A DNA stretch of 50,549 nucleotides from Cloacibacillus sp. (GTDB lineage Bacteria; Synergistota; Synergistia; Synergistales; Synergistaceae): positions 1 through 50,549 of the forward strand of contig JAVVPF010000023.1 of assembly GCA_036655895.1 (NCBI GenBank), read 5' to 3'. Shown piece after piece: positions 6,550 through 14,353 of the stretch. Under the pieces are notes generated by a model that saw nothing but the letters and a program-made list of their open reading frames with translations, did not search any database and was not told where the DNA came from. Within the stretch, counting starts at the first letter, position 1; each line of letters begins with the position of its first letter. Made by a program: the position numbers and the translations under genes.

Positions 6550-7472
6550 GCTGGGGCTACTTCCCCTATCTCCGCTTTTAGTTTTTTTATGAAGCTGTCG
6601 TCCTCGTTGGTGAAGGTGTAGTTGCTGCGCCAGATGAGGATGTCGTGGTATTTGTTGTCGGCGTCGCCGCAGCGTTTTTGGACGAGGCCGTGCAGAGCAA
6701 GCGTCGCTTCCGGCATTGGGGAGACCCAGATGTAGGAGGAGGGCAGCGCGCGCAGCAGTTCAAACTGGATGCCGCGTTCGTAGACGGCTATTTTTTTCTT
6801 TTTTTCGTGTGTCTGCGCAAGAAGCCGCGCCTCTGAGACGGGCATTGCGGGCACGGAGTTGTCGTCGTGCACTATTTCTGTGTAGTGGCGCAGGCCGGAG
6901 TAGGTCACTTCCGGCGCCATGGCGAGCGGGTGGCGCTTTGACATGAGCGCCATGTATTCAAATTCCCAGAGCCGCTCGGACTTCAGGCTGCGCTCGTGTA
7001 TCGCGGACAGGAAATATTTTTCATGTATTATCTGGCAGCGCACGATGCCCATGTCGCTTCTGCCTTCGCTTACGTCTTTTATCACCTGCATGGGGTTTGT
7101 TTCGCAGTATCTTAAGTCAAGCCCCTCCGCGTCGTCGAGGAGGGCTGCGAATTTCGCGAAGGCGGCCGCCGCGTAGCTTGCGCGGGGCAGCGAGATGCTG
7201 AAGCTGCGCGCGCCGGAGGGTTTGTAGAGCGACTCCAGCTCGTCTATCTGCGCCAAGATGTTGCGCGCGTATTCCAGGAAGCGCTCGCCCTGCGGAGTGG
7301 GGGCGACGCCCTTTGTGGTGCGGTTGAAGATGGTGATGTTCATGTCCTCTTCAAGCTCGCGGATTGCTTTTGAGAGGTGCGGCTGGCCCATGTAGAGGTT
7401 TTCCGCGGCGCGCGATATAGAACCGGTGCGCTCCACCTCTACCGCATATCTGAGATGCTGGATGTTGTTCAT
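6546..7472 (-). CDS. LysR-family transcriptional regulator
   Basis: A regulator of 308 residues. The N-terminal 60 residues form the LysR winged helix (AVEVERTGSISRAAENLYMGQPHLSKAIRELE in short segments), followed by a substrate-sensing domain beginning near residue 90 (ISLPRASYAAAAFAKF). It is clearly paralogous to the LysR at 39374-40276, sharing the PRASY segment and a YERG-Q-F...WVSP-P motif. The target is unknown. The 3' end overlaps the PIN gene on the other strand by four bases. Its start at 7472 is supported by the conserved N-terminal pattern. Confidence 0.9.
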   Translation of the reverse strand: MNNIQHLRYAVEVERTGSISRAAENLYMGQPHLSKAIRELEEDMNITIFNRTTKGVAPTPQGERFLEYARNILAQIDELESLYKPSGARSFSISLPRASYAAAAFAKFAALLDDAEGLDLRYCETNPMQVIKDVSEGRSDMGIVRCQIIHEKYFLSAIHERSLKSERLWEFEYMALMSKRHPLAMAPEVTYSGLRHYTEIVHDDNSVPAMPVSEARLLAQTHEKKKKIAVYERGIQFELLRALPSSYIWVSPMPEATLALHGLVQKRCGDADNKYHDILIWRSNYTFTNEDDSFIKKLKAEIGEVAPA

Positions 7473-7541
7473 TTTATACTTCCTCCCGCCGCCCGTTTCG
7501 TTGTCTTCGTTGTATGCCTATGATAACAGATAATGCAGAAA

Positions 7542-7563
7542 GCCGCCTCATGATGACGGCGGC
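7542..7563 (-). terminator. Candidate terminator of the NCS2 permease / phosphoribosyltransferase operon
   Basis: GCCGCC (7542-7547) pairs with GGCGGC (7558-7563), with an inner TCAT/ATGA stem in the loop. On the minus strand it is followed by TTTCTG. Confidence 0.4.
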
Positions 7564-7638
7564 CTCTTCGTATTCCCAATTATCGCGTCTGTTTGTTATA
7601 CGCGCGGAACATTTTGCGCGGCGCGAGTTCAGTTATTT

Positions 7639-8187
7639 TTAGTCTTTGAATATGGGCAGCTTTTCAAGGTAGACTAGGTCATGTCCGTCGTAGCCGCCCT
7701 CTTCAAGCAGCGCCGCCACCTTTGTGACGACGGTGCAGCCGGTGCGCGCAAGCAGCGATTCAAGCGCGAGCAGCGAGCCGCCGGTGGAGACGACGTCGTC
7801 CACTACGCAGACGCGTTTGCCGGCGAGCCGTTTTGCGTCGGCTCCGTCTATTACGGTCATCTGCGTGCCGGCGGTGGTGATGGACTTGACCTCTGAGGTG
7901 AGAGGCTCTTCCATGTAGCTTTTGACGGATTTGCGCGCCACGATGTAGTCTACGCCAAGGCGCACCGCGATGGCGTGCGTGAGCGGTATGCCCTTCGCCT
8001 CGGGGCAGACGAGGAGGTCTACCGCACCGAGTGTTTTAAGTTTTGCAGCAAGCGCGTCTGCGCATTTTTCAACGAGCGTCGTGTCTCCAAGCATGACGAA
8101 CGAGGCGATGGAAAGGCCGGGCGCTATGCGCACCTTAGGCAGCGGGCGCGTGATGCCGCAGATTTTCAGGTCGTAAAATTCTTTCAT
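7639..8187 (-). CDS. Purine/pyrimidine phosphoribosyltransferase (adenine phosphoribosyltransferase-like)
   Basis: A protein of 182 residues with a type I PRTase fold. The PRPP-binding motif is VCVVDDVVSTGGS (near 126-138), preceded by VCPEAKGIPLTHAIA. It should transfer phosphoribose to a free nucleobase in the cytoplasm. It lies 12 bases behind the NCS2 nucleobase permease gene with its own AAGGAG site, so uptake and salvage of the same base are probably coupled. The exact base (adenine, xanthine or other) cannot be told from the sequence. Confidence 0.85.
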   Translation of the reverse strand: MKEFYDLKICGITRPLPKVRIAPGLSIASFVMLGDTTLVEKCADALAAKLKTLGAVDLLVCPEAKGIPLTHAIAVRLGVDYIVARKSVKSYMEEPLTSEVKSITTAGTQMTVIDGADAKRLAGKRVCVVDDVVSTGGSLLALESLLARTGCTVVTKVAALLEEGGYDGHDLVYLEKLPIFKD

Positions 8188-8199
8188 GGCGAGTTCTCC

Positions 8200-9312
8200 T
8201 TAAAGTCCGAAGACGATTTTGATGGCGACGCCGGCGAGCAGCCCGTAGAAGGGGTTCCAGCGCGCGGATACTATGACCGTCGCGCCCACCGCCATTCCCC
8301 ACGGGGAGAAGCCGAACGGCCCTTGCGCCGCAGGGCACTGAGCGATCGCGCCCTGTATGTTTGAGATGAAGGTGACGAATACGCCGAGAACGAAGAGAAA
8401 TCCCGCGATGGCGGAGCTGTGGACGTATTTGCCGATTGTAGGCAGAAGTTTGAAAAGAAGTATGGCCGCCATTATGAGCATCATCATGACGGATGCCGTC
8501 ACTGGGTGCGGTGCGGTGGCCGTGCCCGATATGATCGCCTCGACGGGGCCTCCGCCGAAGAAGGAGGAGAGCATGTCGGCAAGCGATGAGTAGACGGCGA
8601 GGTGGTCGATGTTGGCGTTGGTGTTTGCGATGCTGCCAGTTATTTTGCCGAAGCTGATGTTTGCGCCGATGTTGAGGCAGGCTATGGCAAGCGCGCTCAC
8701 CAGTATGCGCGGGTGCTCCCATATTTTGAAGTAGATGTTGCCGGTGGTGAAGCGTTCGCGGTCTTCATTTACGACAAGCGGTTCTGGCTCCGCGTGTCCA
8801 GTCTTTTTAAGGAAGTTGTAGACTGCCGTCGCGGCTAAGACGGAGATGATTATAGTCTTTGCTAGGTCGAAGGTGAGAAACCACGTTGCAAGCGCCACCA
8901 CCATGGAGACTGAGCCGGAATATTTTTCGGAATTGAGCATGTCTATTGAGATGTAGGCGAGCATTACGCCGACGCCCGCCATCATTGAGCTTACGATGAC
9001 TGGGCCGATGGCCTCGACGATTTTTTCATTAAGGCCGAGCATTGAGGGAAAGAGCAGAAAAAGGCCGCCCCAGAAGACGAGAGTGAGGCGTTCTTTGAGC
9101 GTCTTGCCCATGCTGCCGGCAAGCGCTATCGTCTCCGCCTGAAATGAGATGGTGGCTACTGAATTAAAGGCGACGGAGCCGGCCGCGCCCACAAGAAAGG
9201 CAAGAGCGGTGGGAAAGGCCGCAAATCCAAAAGAGATGGCCAGCAGTCCCTGCGGCACACCGTTGAGCACGACGGCAAGCGCCGCGAGCAAGTCTGTTAA
9301 ATATGATTCCAT
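8200..9312 (-). CDS. NCS2-family nucleobase permease
   Basis: A polytopic membrane protein of about 370 residues with about 12 hydrophobic segments, of the uracil/xanthine/adenine symporter (NCS2) superfamily. Typical features are the N-terminal GVPQGLLAISFGFAAFPTALAFLVG region and the FGKITGSIANTNANI segment. It is slightly shorter than AzgA-type members (about 430). ATG 9312 is chosen over ATG 9330 because GGAGG lies between them with 9-base spacing to 9312. It is first in an operon with a phosphoribosyltransferase. A plausible promoter (TTGACA, 17 bases, TAATTT) lies upstream on the minus strand. No purine riboswitch core was recognised. Confidence 0.85.
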   Translation of the reverse strand: MESYLTDLLAALAVVLNGVPQGLLAISFGFAAFPTALAFLVGAAGSVAFNSVATISFQAETIALAGSMGKTLKERLTLVFWGGLFLLFPSMLGLNEKIVEAIGPVIVSSMMAGVGVMLAYISIDMLNSEKYSGSVSMVVALATWFLTFDLAKTIIISVLAATAVYNFLKKTGHAEPEPLVVNEDRERFTTGNIYFKIWEHPRILVSALAIACLNIGANISFGKITGSIANTNANIDHLAVYSSLADMLSSFFGGGPVEAIISGTATAPHPVTASVMMMLIMAAILLFKLLPTIGKYVHSSAIAGFLFVLGVFVTFISNIQGAIAQCPAAQGPFGFSPWGMAVGATVIVSARWNPFYGLLAGVAIKIVFGL

Positions 9313-9478
9313 AAGAATTTTCCTCCACATCTAAAAACCGTAATTTTACGAAACGTCAATAAAATTACTACTCAGCCTCTGATATGTCAATAACCTGATT
9401 CATATATGAGGTGAGAATCACAGATTAGTGAGGAACGGGACGGAATAGAATTGAAATAGGATGAGGAGCGCGCTTTTA

Positions 9479-9531
9479 TGTCAACTTATTTAAAATTACA
9501 GCTTGACACATCGTCGTTCATTGATTATTCT
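9479..9531 (+). promoter_or_regulatory. bioY promoter overlapped by a BirA-like operator
   Basis: TTGACA (9503-9508) and TATTCT (9526-9531) are 17 bases apart. The -35 box is one arm of an inverted repeat TGTCAA (9479-9484) - 18 bases - TTGACA (9503-9508). BirA operators have TGTAAA-like half-sites at this same distance. The predicted transcription start (about 9538) falls right at the bioY ATG (9539). Confidence 0.5.
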
Positions 9532-9538
9532 AGTCAGC

Positions 9539-10105
9539 ATGAAGATAAAATCTATGGTGCTTGTTTCGATATTCGCGGTGCTCTCTGCTGTCGGTGCGCG
9601 GCTTATGATTCCCGTGCCGTTTGTGCCGTTCACGCTTCAGACTTTGGTCTGTATGCTCGCCGGCTTCGTGCTGGGGCCGCGGCTTGGCGCCGCTGCAATG
9701 GCGCTTTACATGCTGATGGGGCTGATAGGCATTCCGGTCTTCACTTCGACTGCGGGGCCGGCCGCCATTCTTGCGCCCTCCTTCGGCTATATCATCGGCT
9801 TCATAGGCTGCGCGTGGATCTGCGGCGCGCTTTCGGAGCGTTTTGCGCGCGGCGGCCGCCGCGTGTCGAAGCTCCAATATTTCGCGGCGGCGATGGCGGG
9901 AGTGATTTTTGTCTACGTCGTGGGCGTCGCCTATCTTTACGTCATCCTGAACTGGTACCTGCGCGCGGCAAACGCCGGCGTATGGCGCGTGCTTTCCATC
10001 GGATTTTTCGCAACTATCGGAGGTGACGTCATAAAGGCTGCGCTTGCCGCCTTCATAGCCGAGCGCCTGAAAAAAAGCGGCGCGCTCGCCGCCGCGATGA
10101 AATAG
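9539..10105 (+). CDS. bioY: BioY biotin transporter (ECF S-component)
   Basis: A six-helix integral membrane protein of 188 residues. The conserved BioY signature is complete (GARLMIPVPFVPFTLQTL near the start, then LGPRLGAAAMALYMLMGLIGIPVF and the GYIIGF segment). It captures biotin, alone or with EcfAT modules encoded elsewhere. ATG 9539 is chosen because homology begins there. No good ribosome site precedes it, and the promoter at 9503-9531 would give an almost leaderless message. Repression by BirA is suggested by the overlapping inverted repeat. No biotin biosynthesis genes are nearby. Confidence 0.92.
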   Translation: MKIKSMVLVSIFAVLSAVGARLMIPVPFVPFTLQTLVCMLAGFVLGPRLGAAAMALYMLMGLIGIPVFTSTAGPAAILAPSFGYIIGFIGCAWICGALSERFARGGRRVSKLQYFAAAMAGVIFVYVVGVAYLYVILNWYLRAANAGVWRVLSIGFFATIGGDVIKAALAAFIAERLKKSGALAAAMK

Positions 10106-10207
10106 ATGTAATAAACGTAAACAGATAGGTGCTATGTATCCGTGCGGCGGGATAAAAGCAAGGGGGCGTCGCGGATGGCGGCGGCTTGCGCGTTTTTTGT
10201 CAAGGCT

Positions 10208-10444
10208 TCAGTCGTTTTCCAGTGAAAGTTCTTTGAGCAGCGCTCTTATGTCGGGCGCGCAGCAGCGTTTTTTGGGGCTGAGCTCGGCGCACCGTCCCAC
10301 TGTACAGGCGCCTGTCATTTGCTGGATCTCTGAGAGAGTGCGGGCGCCGTTGTTATAGGCTTTGACTATTTCCCCCCGCGTGACGCCGGAGCACCAGCAT
10401 ATCGTTTCGCTGTCGTTTTTCTGATTTTCTTCTGTCTTTTGCAT
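10208..10444 (-). CDS. BFD-like [2Fe-2S]-binding protein
   Basis: A small protein of 78 residues of the bacterioferritin-associated-ferredoxin type (Fer2_BFD). The cluster ligands appear as CWCSGVT near residue 16 and the later Cys pair in TGACTVGRC (about residues 47-52), with the usual helical E-I-V-K-A-Y-N-N-G-A connector. A third Cys pair (CC near 61) follows. Such domains serve as electron or cluster carriers for iron release or as subunits of amino-acid oxidoreductases. It stands alone here. GGAGG lies 7 bases before the ATG, and two overlapping TATAAT-like boxes lie upstream around 10480-10495. Confidence 0.85.
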   Translation of the reverse strand: MQKTEENQKNDSETICWCSGVTRGEIVKAYNNGARTLSEIQQMTGACTVGRCAELSPKKRCCAPDIRALLKELSLEND

Positions 10445-10550
10445 ATCGCGGCCTCCGTTGAGTTCGGTTTTTTACTTCTTTATTATACGATTATAAGCGC
10501 TTTACGCAGCGCGGCCTCCATCTTATTAAAAATTAAAATAATAAAAAAAA

Positions 10551-10578
10551 CCGCAGGCGCCTTTGTCGGGGCCTGCGG
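10551..10578 (-). terminator. Intrinsic terminator of the DUF1659/DUF2922 pair
   Basis: CCGCAGGC (10551-10558) pairs with GCCTGCGG (10571-10578). On the minus strand the hairpin is followed by eight U residues (plus-strand A run at 10543-10550). Confidence 0.75.
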
Positions 10579-10603
10579 AGCGGTTGTGCTGTTTGTTTTG
10601 TGG

Positions 10604-10831
10604 TTATGCCGCGGGGGTGAGGTCTACCGCGGTGACGCTGCGGTCTATAAGCTCGGCCGTTTCGCATTTGACTACGGCCTGAGCAAAGGGCTGATTTGCG
10701 ATTATCGCGTCCACAGCCGCCTTTACCTTGGCCGCGCCGCCCTCTTCCGCAAGAGCGGCGGCGGCGTAGTCCATGCTGACGAAGAGGTTTTTACCGTCCT
10801 CCGTGATGAATTTCATGCGTATGCTTTTCAT
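10604..10831 (-). CDS. DUF2922 family small protein
   Basis: A protein of 75 residues matching the DUF2922 pattern: an N-terminal beta strand pair (IRMKFITEDGKNLFVSMDYA), a helix with A-A-x-V-K-A-A-V-D-A-I-I, and a C-terminal AELIDRSVTAVDL strand. A perfect AAGGAGGTGA site precedes the ATG. It is the second gene of a pair with the DUF1659 gene, 42 bases away, a common pairing in anaerobes. The function of the pair is unknown, with no signal peptide or catalytic motif. Confidence 0.8.
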   Translation of the reverse strand: MKSIRMKFITEDGKNLFVSMDYAAAALAEEGGAAKVKAAVDAIIANQPFAQAVVKCETAELIDRSVTAVDLTPAA

Positions 10832-10873
10832 TGATTTTCACCTCCTTTTACTGGATATGTGCAAAGCCGCGCT

Positions 10874-11092
10874 TTATTCGCTTTCGAGCAGGCCCGTGTC
10901 GTATTTCTTGACCGAGGCCACGGGGTAGGCGAGAAGTTCCGCAAGCGCTGTTACGACTGCGGACAGAGCGGCGGCTGTCGCCTGGCTGCCGATCTTTGAG
11001 AGCGAGACGGTCTTTGTGATCTTCTTGCCGTCGGCTTCGCCCAGTGCGAGAGTGAGGCGGAGCGCCGATGAGATTGCCTTTACCTGTGCCAT
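10874..11092 (-). CDS. DUF1659 family small protein
   Basis: A protein of 72 residues with the DUF1659 pattern: SSALRLTLALGE, then K-T-V-S-L-S-K-I near residue 30, and a C-terminal helix ALSAVVTALAELLAYPV followed by a short tail. It is first in a two-gene unit with DUF2922, which ends at the terminator at 10551-10578. AAGGAGG precedes the ATG with good spacing. It diverges from the MATE gene across 141 bases. The function is unknown. Confidence 0.8.
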   Translation of the reverse strand: MAQVKAISSALRLTLALGEADGKKITKTVSLSKIGSQATAAALSAVVTALAELLAYPVASVKKYDTGLLESE

Positions 11093-11233
11093 GTTGTTTC
11101 CTCCTTTTTATATGTGATAACTATAATAGTGCTTTGTGGTGGTAATAAATACAAACGTTGCAGCCGGAAAGTTTTGTAAACGAGGGCGGGCTGTGTTATA
11201 ATGACCGAATCATCATAGAAAGAGGACGGCGCA

Positions 11234-12604
11234 ATGAAAAATAAAATACCGGAGAAATCGGCGATGGGGACGCTGCCTATCCCGAAGCTGATTTTGAGTT
11301 TCGCGCTTCCGGCCATCACGGGTATGGTGGCGGGGGCTATATATAATATAGTAGACCGCATTTTTGTGGGGCAGTATGTTGGGACGGTAGGACTTGCGGC
11401 CATTACGGTGGCTTTTCCGACAATGATTTTTATGATCGCCTTTGCGATGCTGATTAGCGTCGGCGGCTCGTCGCGCGTGGCCATCTTGTTCGGCGCGGGA
11501 CGAAAGCGCGCCGCTGAGCAGGCGCTTGGCATCACGTTTACTTTGCTTGCCGGCGCGGGCGTCGTCCTTGCCGTAGTTGGCTGGTTTTTTGCGAAGGAGG
11601 CGCTCGTTCTGAGCGGCGGAAGCGGCGAGGTGCTTGCCCTGGCTTTGCCCTATCTTAAAATAATCATGCTCTGCGCGCCGTTTGCGCTTATAGGCTTTGG
11701 GGTGAACGCCATCGTGCGCGCCTGCGGCAGCCCGAGGTACGCGATGTGTACGCAGATTCTTGGCGCCGTGATGAATGTCGTGCTGGACGCCGTTTTTATC
11801 GTAGGCTTTGATATGGGCGTCGTGGGCGCCGCCATCGGCACTGTTGCGGCACAGGCCGTCTCCGCCGTCTTCGGCCTCGCCTATTTCTGGACGCGGCTTG
11901 CCCCTTTGCGCATCCGCGCCTGTTTTCTCGGCCGGCTGCGTCTGGACGTTTTGAAGCGCATCTGCGTCGTCGGCAGCGCGCCGTTTTTTATGCAGATATC
12001 GTTTGTGCTTTACATGACTATTTTCAATCAGTTGGTGCTGAAATACGGCGGCGAGCTTGGGCTTTCTGCGATGGGCATTTTTTTCAGCATTGATTCGCTC
12101 ATTTTTTTGCCGGCGCTTGCCGTGGGCGAGGCGGTGCAGCCTATCATAGGCTACAATTTCGGCGCAGGCTTCCCCAAACGCGTCATTCGTTCCGTTTACT
12201 GGGCGGTGGGCATGGCGGTCGGTTTCTACGTTGTGAGCGGCGGGTTTGCGATTATTTTCGCCGAGCAGCTGGTGAGGCTCTTTTCATCTAACAAGGAGCT
12301 TATTGCGCTTGGCGTGCCCGGCATGAGGATCGCCTATCTTGGCATCCCGTTCATGGGGGTGACGGTCGTGACAAATTCCGCGCTGCAGGGCGTGGGACGC
12401 GGCTTTGCGTCGCTTGCGCTCTCCTTCTGCCGGCATGTCGTCTGTATGTTCGCGCCTCTTTTCATCCTGCCTGAGTTATTCGGTTTCAAAGGGCTTTGGA
12501 TGGCCTTCGTCGTAGGGGACGCGGGCGGCTGCCTCATCGCGTTTGGCTTTCTTGCGTGGATGCTGCGCTGGCTGCGCAAGCCCCAGACGTCCGCCACATT
12601 GTGA
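11234..12604 (+). CDS. MATE-family multidrug/cation antiporter
   Basis: An integral membrane protein of 456 residues with about 12 transmembrane helices arranged as two MATE repeats. The N-terminal LILSFALPAITGMVAGAIYNIVDRIFVGQYVG and the central GEAVQPIIGYNFGAG segment are characteristic. It should export cationic compounds using Na+ or H+ gradients. A GAGGA ribosome site precedes the start. It may be co-transcribed with the kinase-like gene 78 bases downstream, since no terminator was seen between them. The substrate cannot be predicted. Confidence 0.9.
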   Translation: MKNKIPEKSAMGTLPIPKLILSFALPAITGMVAGAIYNIVDRIFVGQYVGTVGLAAITVAFPTMIFMIAFAMLISVGGSSRVAILFGAGRKRAAEQALGITFTLLAGAGVVLAVVGWFFAKEALVLSGGSGEVLALALPYLKIIMLCAPFALIGFGVNAIVRACGSPRYAMCTQILGAVMNVVLDAVFIVGFDMGVVGAAIGTVAAQAVSAVFGLAYFWTRLAPLRIRACFLGRLRLDVLKRICVVGSAPFFMQISFVLYMTIFNQLVLKYGGELGLSAMGIFFSIDSLIFLPALAVGEAVQPIIGYNFGAGFPKRVIRSVYWAVGMAVGFYVVSGGFAIIFAEQLVRLFSSNKELIALGVPGMRIAYLGIPFMGVTVVTNSALQGVGRGFASLALSFCRHVVCMFAPLFILPELFGFKGLWMAFVVGDAGGCLIAFGFLAWMLRWLRKPQTSATL

Positions 12605-12682
12605 GTTTTGCGGGCCTTTATGCCTCCCGCAAGCACCGTATTAGCGTTATAATATTGAAAAATCCTGAAAGGACGTGAGGAT

Positions 12683-13288
12683 ATGGTCAACTGTGTCATC
12701 ACAATAAGCAGGCAGTTTGGAAGCGGCGGACATGAGATCGGCATGAAGCTGGCGGAAAGGCTTGGCGTAAAGTTCTACGACAAGGAGCTGGTGGACATGC
12801 TGGCGAAGGACGGCGGATATGACGCCGGATTCATCGAGCAGAACGAGGAAAAATGTTCCCCGCCGATATGCCCTATCATGCCGGGCTTTGCGATGCCCGT
12901 TTTCTATCAGGATCTTCCGTCAGACCTCATCTATAAGGGGCAGAGCAAACTCATACGCACGCTCGCCCGCGGCCCGTGCGTCGTCGTCGGGCGCTGCGCC
13001 GACTACATCCTTCGCGCGATGGACCCGATAAACTGCTTCATCCACGCAAGCCTCGACGTTCGCGTCGCCCGCAAAATGTCGATGGTGCCGGAGGGGCTCG
13101 ATTTCACAAAAGAAGAGATAAAAAAGCGCGTCATGGACGTGGATAAAAAACGCGCGAAATACCACGAATTCTACACGGACCGCAAATGGGGCCAGGTGGA
13201 AGATTTCGACCTCTGCATCTGTACCGACAAGATCGGAGTGGACGGCGCCGTCTCGGTTATCGAAACATTCGTAAAAAATAAAGCGTAG
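12683..13288 (+). CDS. Cytidylate kinase-like family protein
   Basis: A protein of 201 residues of the AAK6 / cytidylate-kinase-like family common in anaerobic Firmicutes and Synergistota. ITISRQFGSGGHEIGMKLAERLG contains the nucleotide-binding P-loop variant (RQFGSGGHEIG) near residues 8-20. VVVGRCADYIL and VARKMSM with a following RAKYHEFYT segment match later family blocks. The family is distinct from Cmk and its substrate has not been established. A purine-rich AAAGGACGTGAGGA stretch precedes the ATG, and a strong terminator follows. Confidence 0.85.
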   Translation: MVNCVITISRQFGSGGHEIGMKLAERLGVKFYDKELVDMLAKDGGYDAGFIEQNEEKCSPPICPIMPGFAMPVFYQDLPSDLIYKGQSKLIRTLARGPCVVVGRCADYILRAMDPINCFIHASLDVRVARKMSMVPEGLDFTKEEIKKRVMDVDKKRAKYHEFYTDRKWGQVEDFDLCICTDKIGVDGAVSVIETFVKNKA

Positions 13289-13311
13289 GGACGCCCCTCG
13301 CAAAAACAATA

Positions 13312-13360
13312 ACAAGCCGCCGCATCTCACCCGCGAACCTCGCGCCGTGCGGCGGCTTGT
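13312..13360 (+). terminator. Intrinsic terminator after the cytidylate-kinase-like gene
   Basis: ACAAGCCGCCGCA (13312-13324) and TGCGGCGGCTTGT (13348-13360) form a perfect 13-base stem with a 23-base loop, followed by CTTTGT. Confidence 0.75.
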
Positions 13361-13441
13361 CTTTGTCTGCGCGAGGAGGCCCGCGCTTTATTTGTATTTT
13401 TGTCCCCTCGTCAGCACATTACAAGAGAGGAGGGGATGACT

Positions 13442-14353
13442 GTGAGCGATATGCAAACTTCAAACAACAACAAAAAAAGCTGGCGGGCGATGGTGGCGAT
13501 GGATTTTTTCTCGCTGCCCGGGCTTTCCGTCTATGAAAAAATCGTCTACACGCTGCTTTGCGGCTTTGCGGACAGGGCAGGGGAATGTTTTCCCTGCGCG
13601 CAGAGGGTCGCCGCTATGGCCGGATGCAGCACGCGGCAGGTTCAGCGCGCCACCGCGTCGCTTGAAGCGCGCGGGCTCATCGTAAAACGCCCTCGTTTTA
13701 ACGAAAAGGGCGAACAAATGAGCAATCTCTATCTGATAAAAGCTGACTTTAAAAATATAGCGGAGCAATCTGTGGACGCCCGTGGCCTCTGCGCTTGCGA
13801 CGCGGCGCGCGGCAAAGCGGCGGCGCGTGCTGGCGAAAAAATTTTGCGTCCCGCCGCGACTGAGCGTCGCAACGCCCCTGACGGCGCGTCGTACAAACAG
13901 TCCCAGCCCAACATAAAATCAAAAGAATCAGATACTTCGTATCTGGAGGCGCGCTGCGCCCCCGATGACGGGACGCCACCTTGCCTTGACGGAGTGCCCG
14001 CCGCGATGCGCGCCACGGCGGAGTTTTTCATGCTCAAAACGGGACGCAGCGAACTCTCCGAGGAGAAGAGGGCAGCTTTTGCCGAGATCGAAAAAAGCCA
14101 CCTGCCTGCGCGTGTGCAGCGCGAGATACAGACTGCCGCTTCGCGTTTTGAAAAAAACGGACGCGCGCTTTCAACGCTTGGCTTTTGCTACGTCGCGGCG
14201 GCGCTGCGCGGGCAGAAAAGCCGCACTTCCCGCGAACTGCACACGCGGCACGCAGATGCGGCAAGCGACTACGCGCGCGAGCTGAGCCGCTGGGAGGCGG
14301 CTTCGATGGCGCGGCTGACGGGATGCTCTTCGGAGGCCTGCGATGTATTCTGA
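13442..14353 (+). CDS. Winged-helix (HTH_36-like) protein, probable replication-initiation partner of the DnaI-like loader
   Basis: A protein of about 303 residues. Residues about 20-110 form a helix-turn-helix domain of the kind found at the N-terminus of phage and plasmid replication proteins (LSVYEKIVYTLLCGFAD, then CSTRQVQRATASLEARGLI). A low-complexity Ala/Arg-rich linker follows, then a helical C-terminal domain (EEKRAAFAEIEKSHLPARVQ). GTG 13442 is preferred because AGGAGG (13428-13433) lies 8 bases before it, and ATG 13451 is possible. It overlaps the ATPase gene by 11 bases, so the products are probably made in a fixed ratio. A DnaD/DnaB-like role is inferred. Confidence 0.7.
   Translation: MSDMQTSNNNKKSWRAMVAMDFFSLPGLSVYEKIVYTLLCGFADRAGECFPCAQRVAAMAGCSTRQVQRATASLEARGLIVKRPRFNEKGEQMSNLYLIKADFKNIAEQSVDARGLCACDAARGKAAARAGEKILRPAATERRNAPDGASYKQSQPNIKSKESDTSYLEARCAPDDGTPPCLDGVPAAMRATAEFFMLKTGRSELSEEKRAAFAEIEKSHLPARVQREIQTAASRFEKNGRALSTLGFCYVAAALRGQKSRTSRELHTRHADAASDYARELSRWEAASMARLTGCSSEACDVF

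Noticed and set aside
9313-9478. Purine riboswitch upstream of the NCS2 permease
   Set aside because: The conserved purine-aptamer core was not found on the minus strand, only a plausible promoter and a short CGTAA/TTACG dyad.
10158-10198. GCAAG...CTTGC followed by TTTTTT after bioY as a terminator
   Set aside because: Only a 5-base stem is possible and the G-rich interior does not pair, so the support is too weak to list.
10439-10834. 131-codon plus-strand ORF
   Set aside because: It is antisense to the DUF2922 gene and reads through its terminator.
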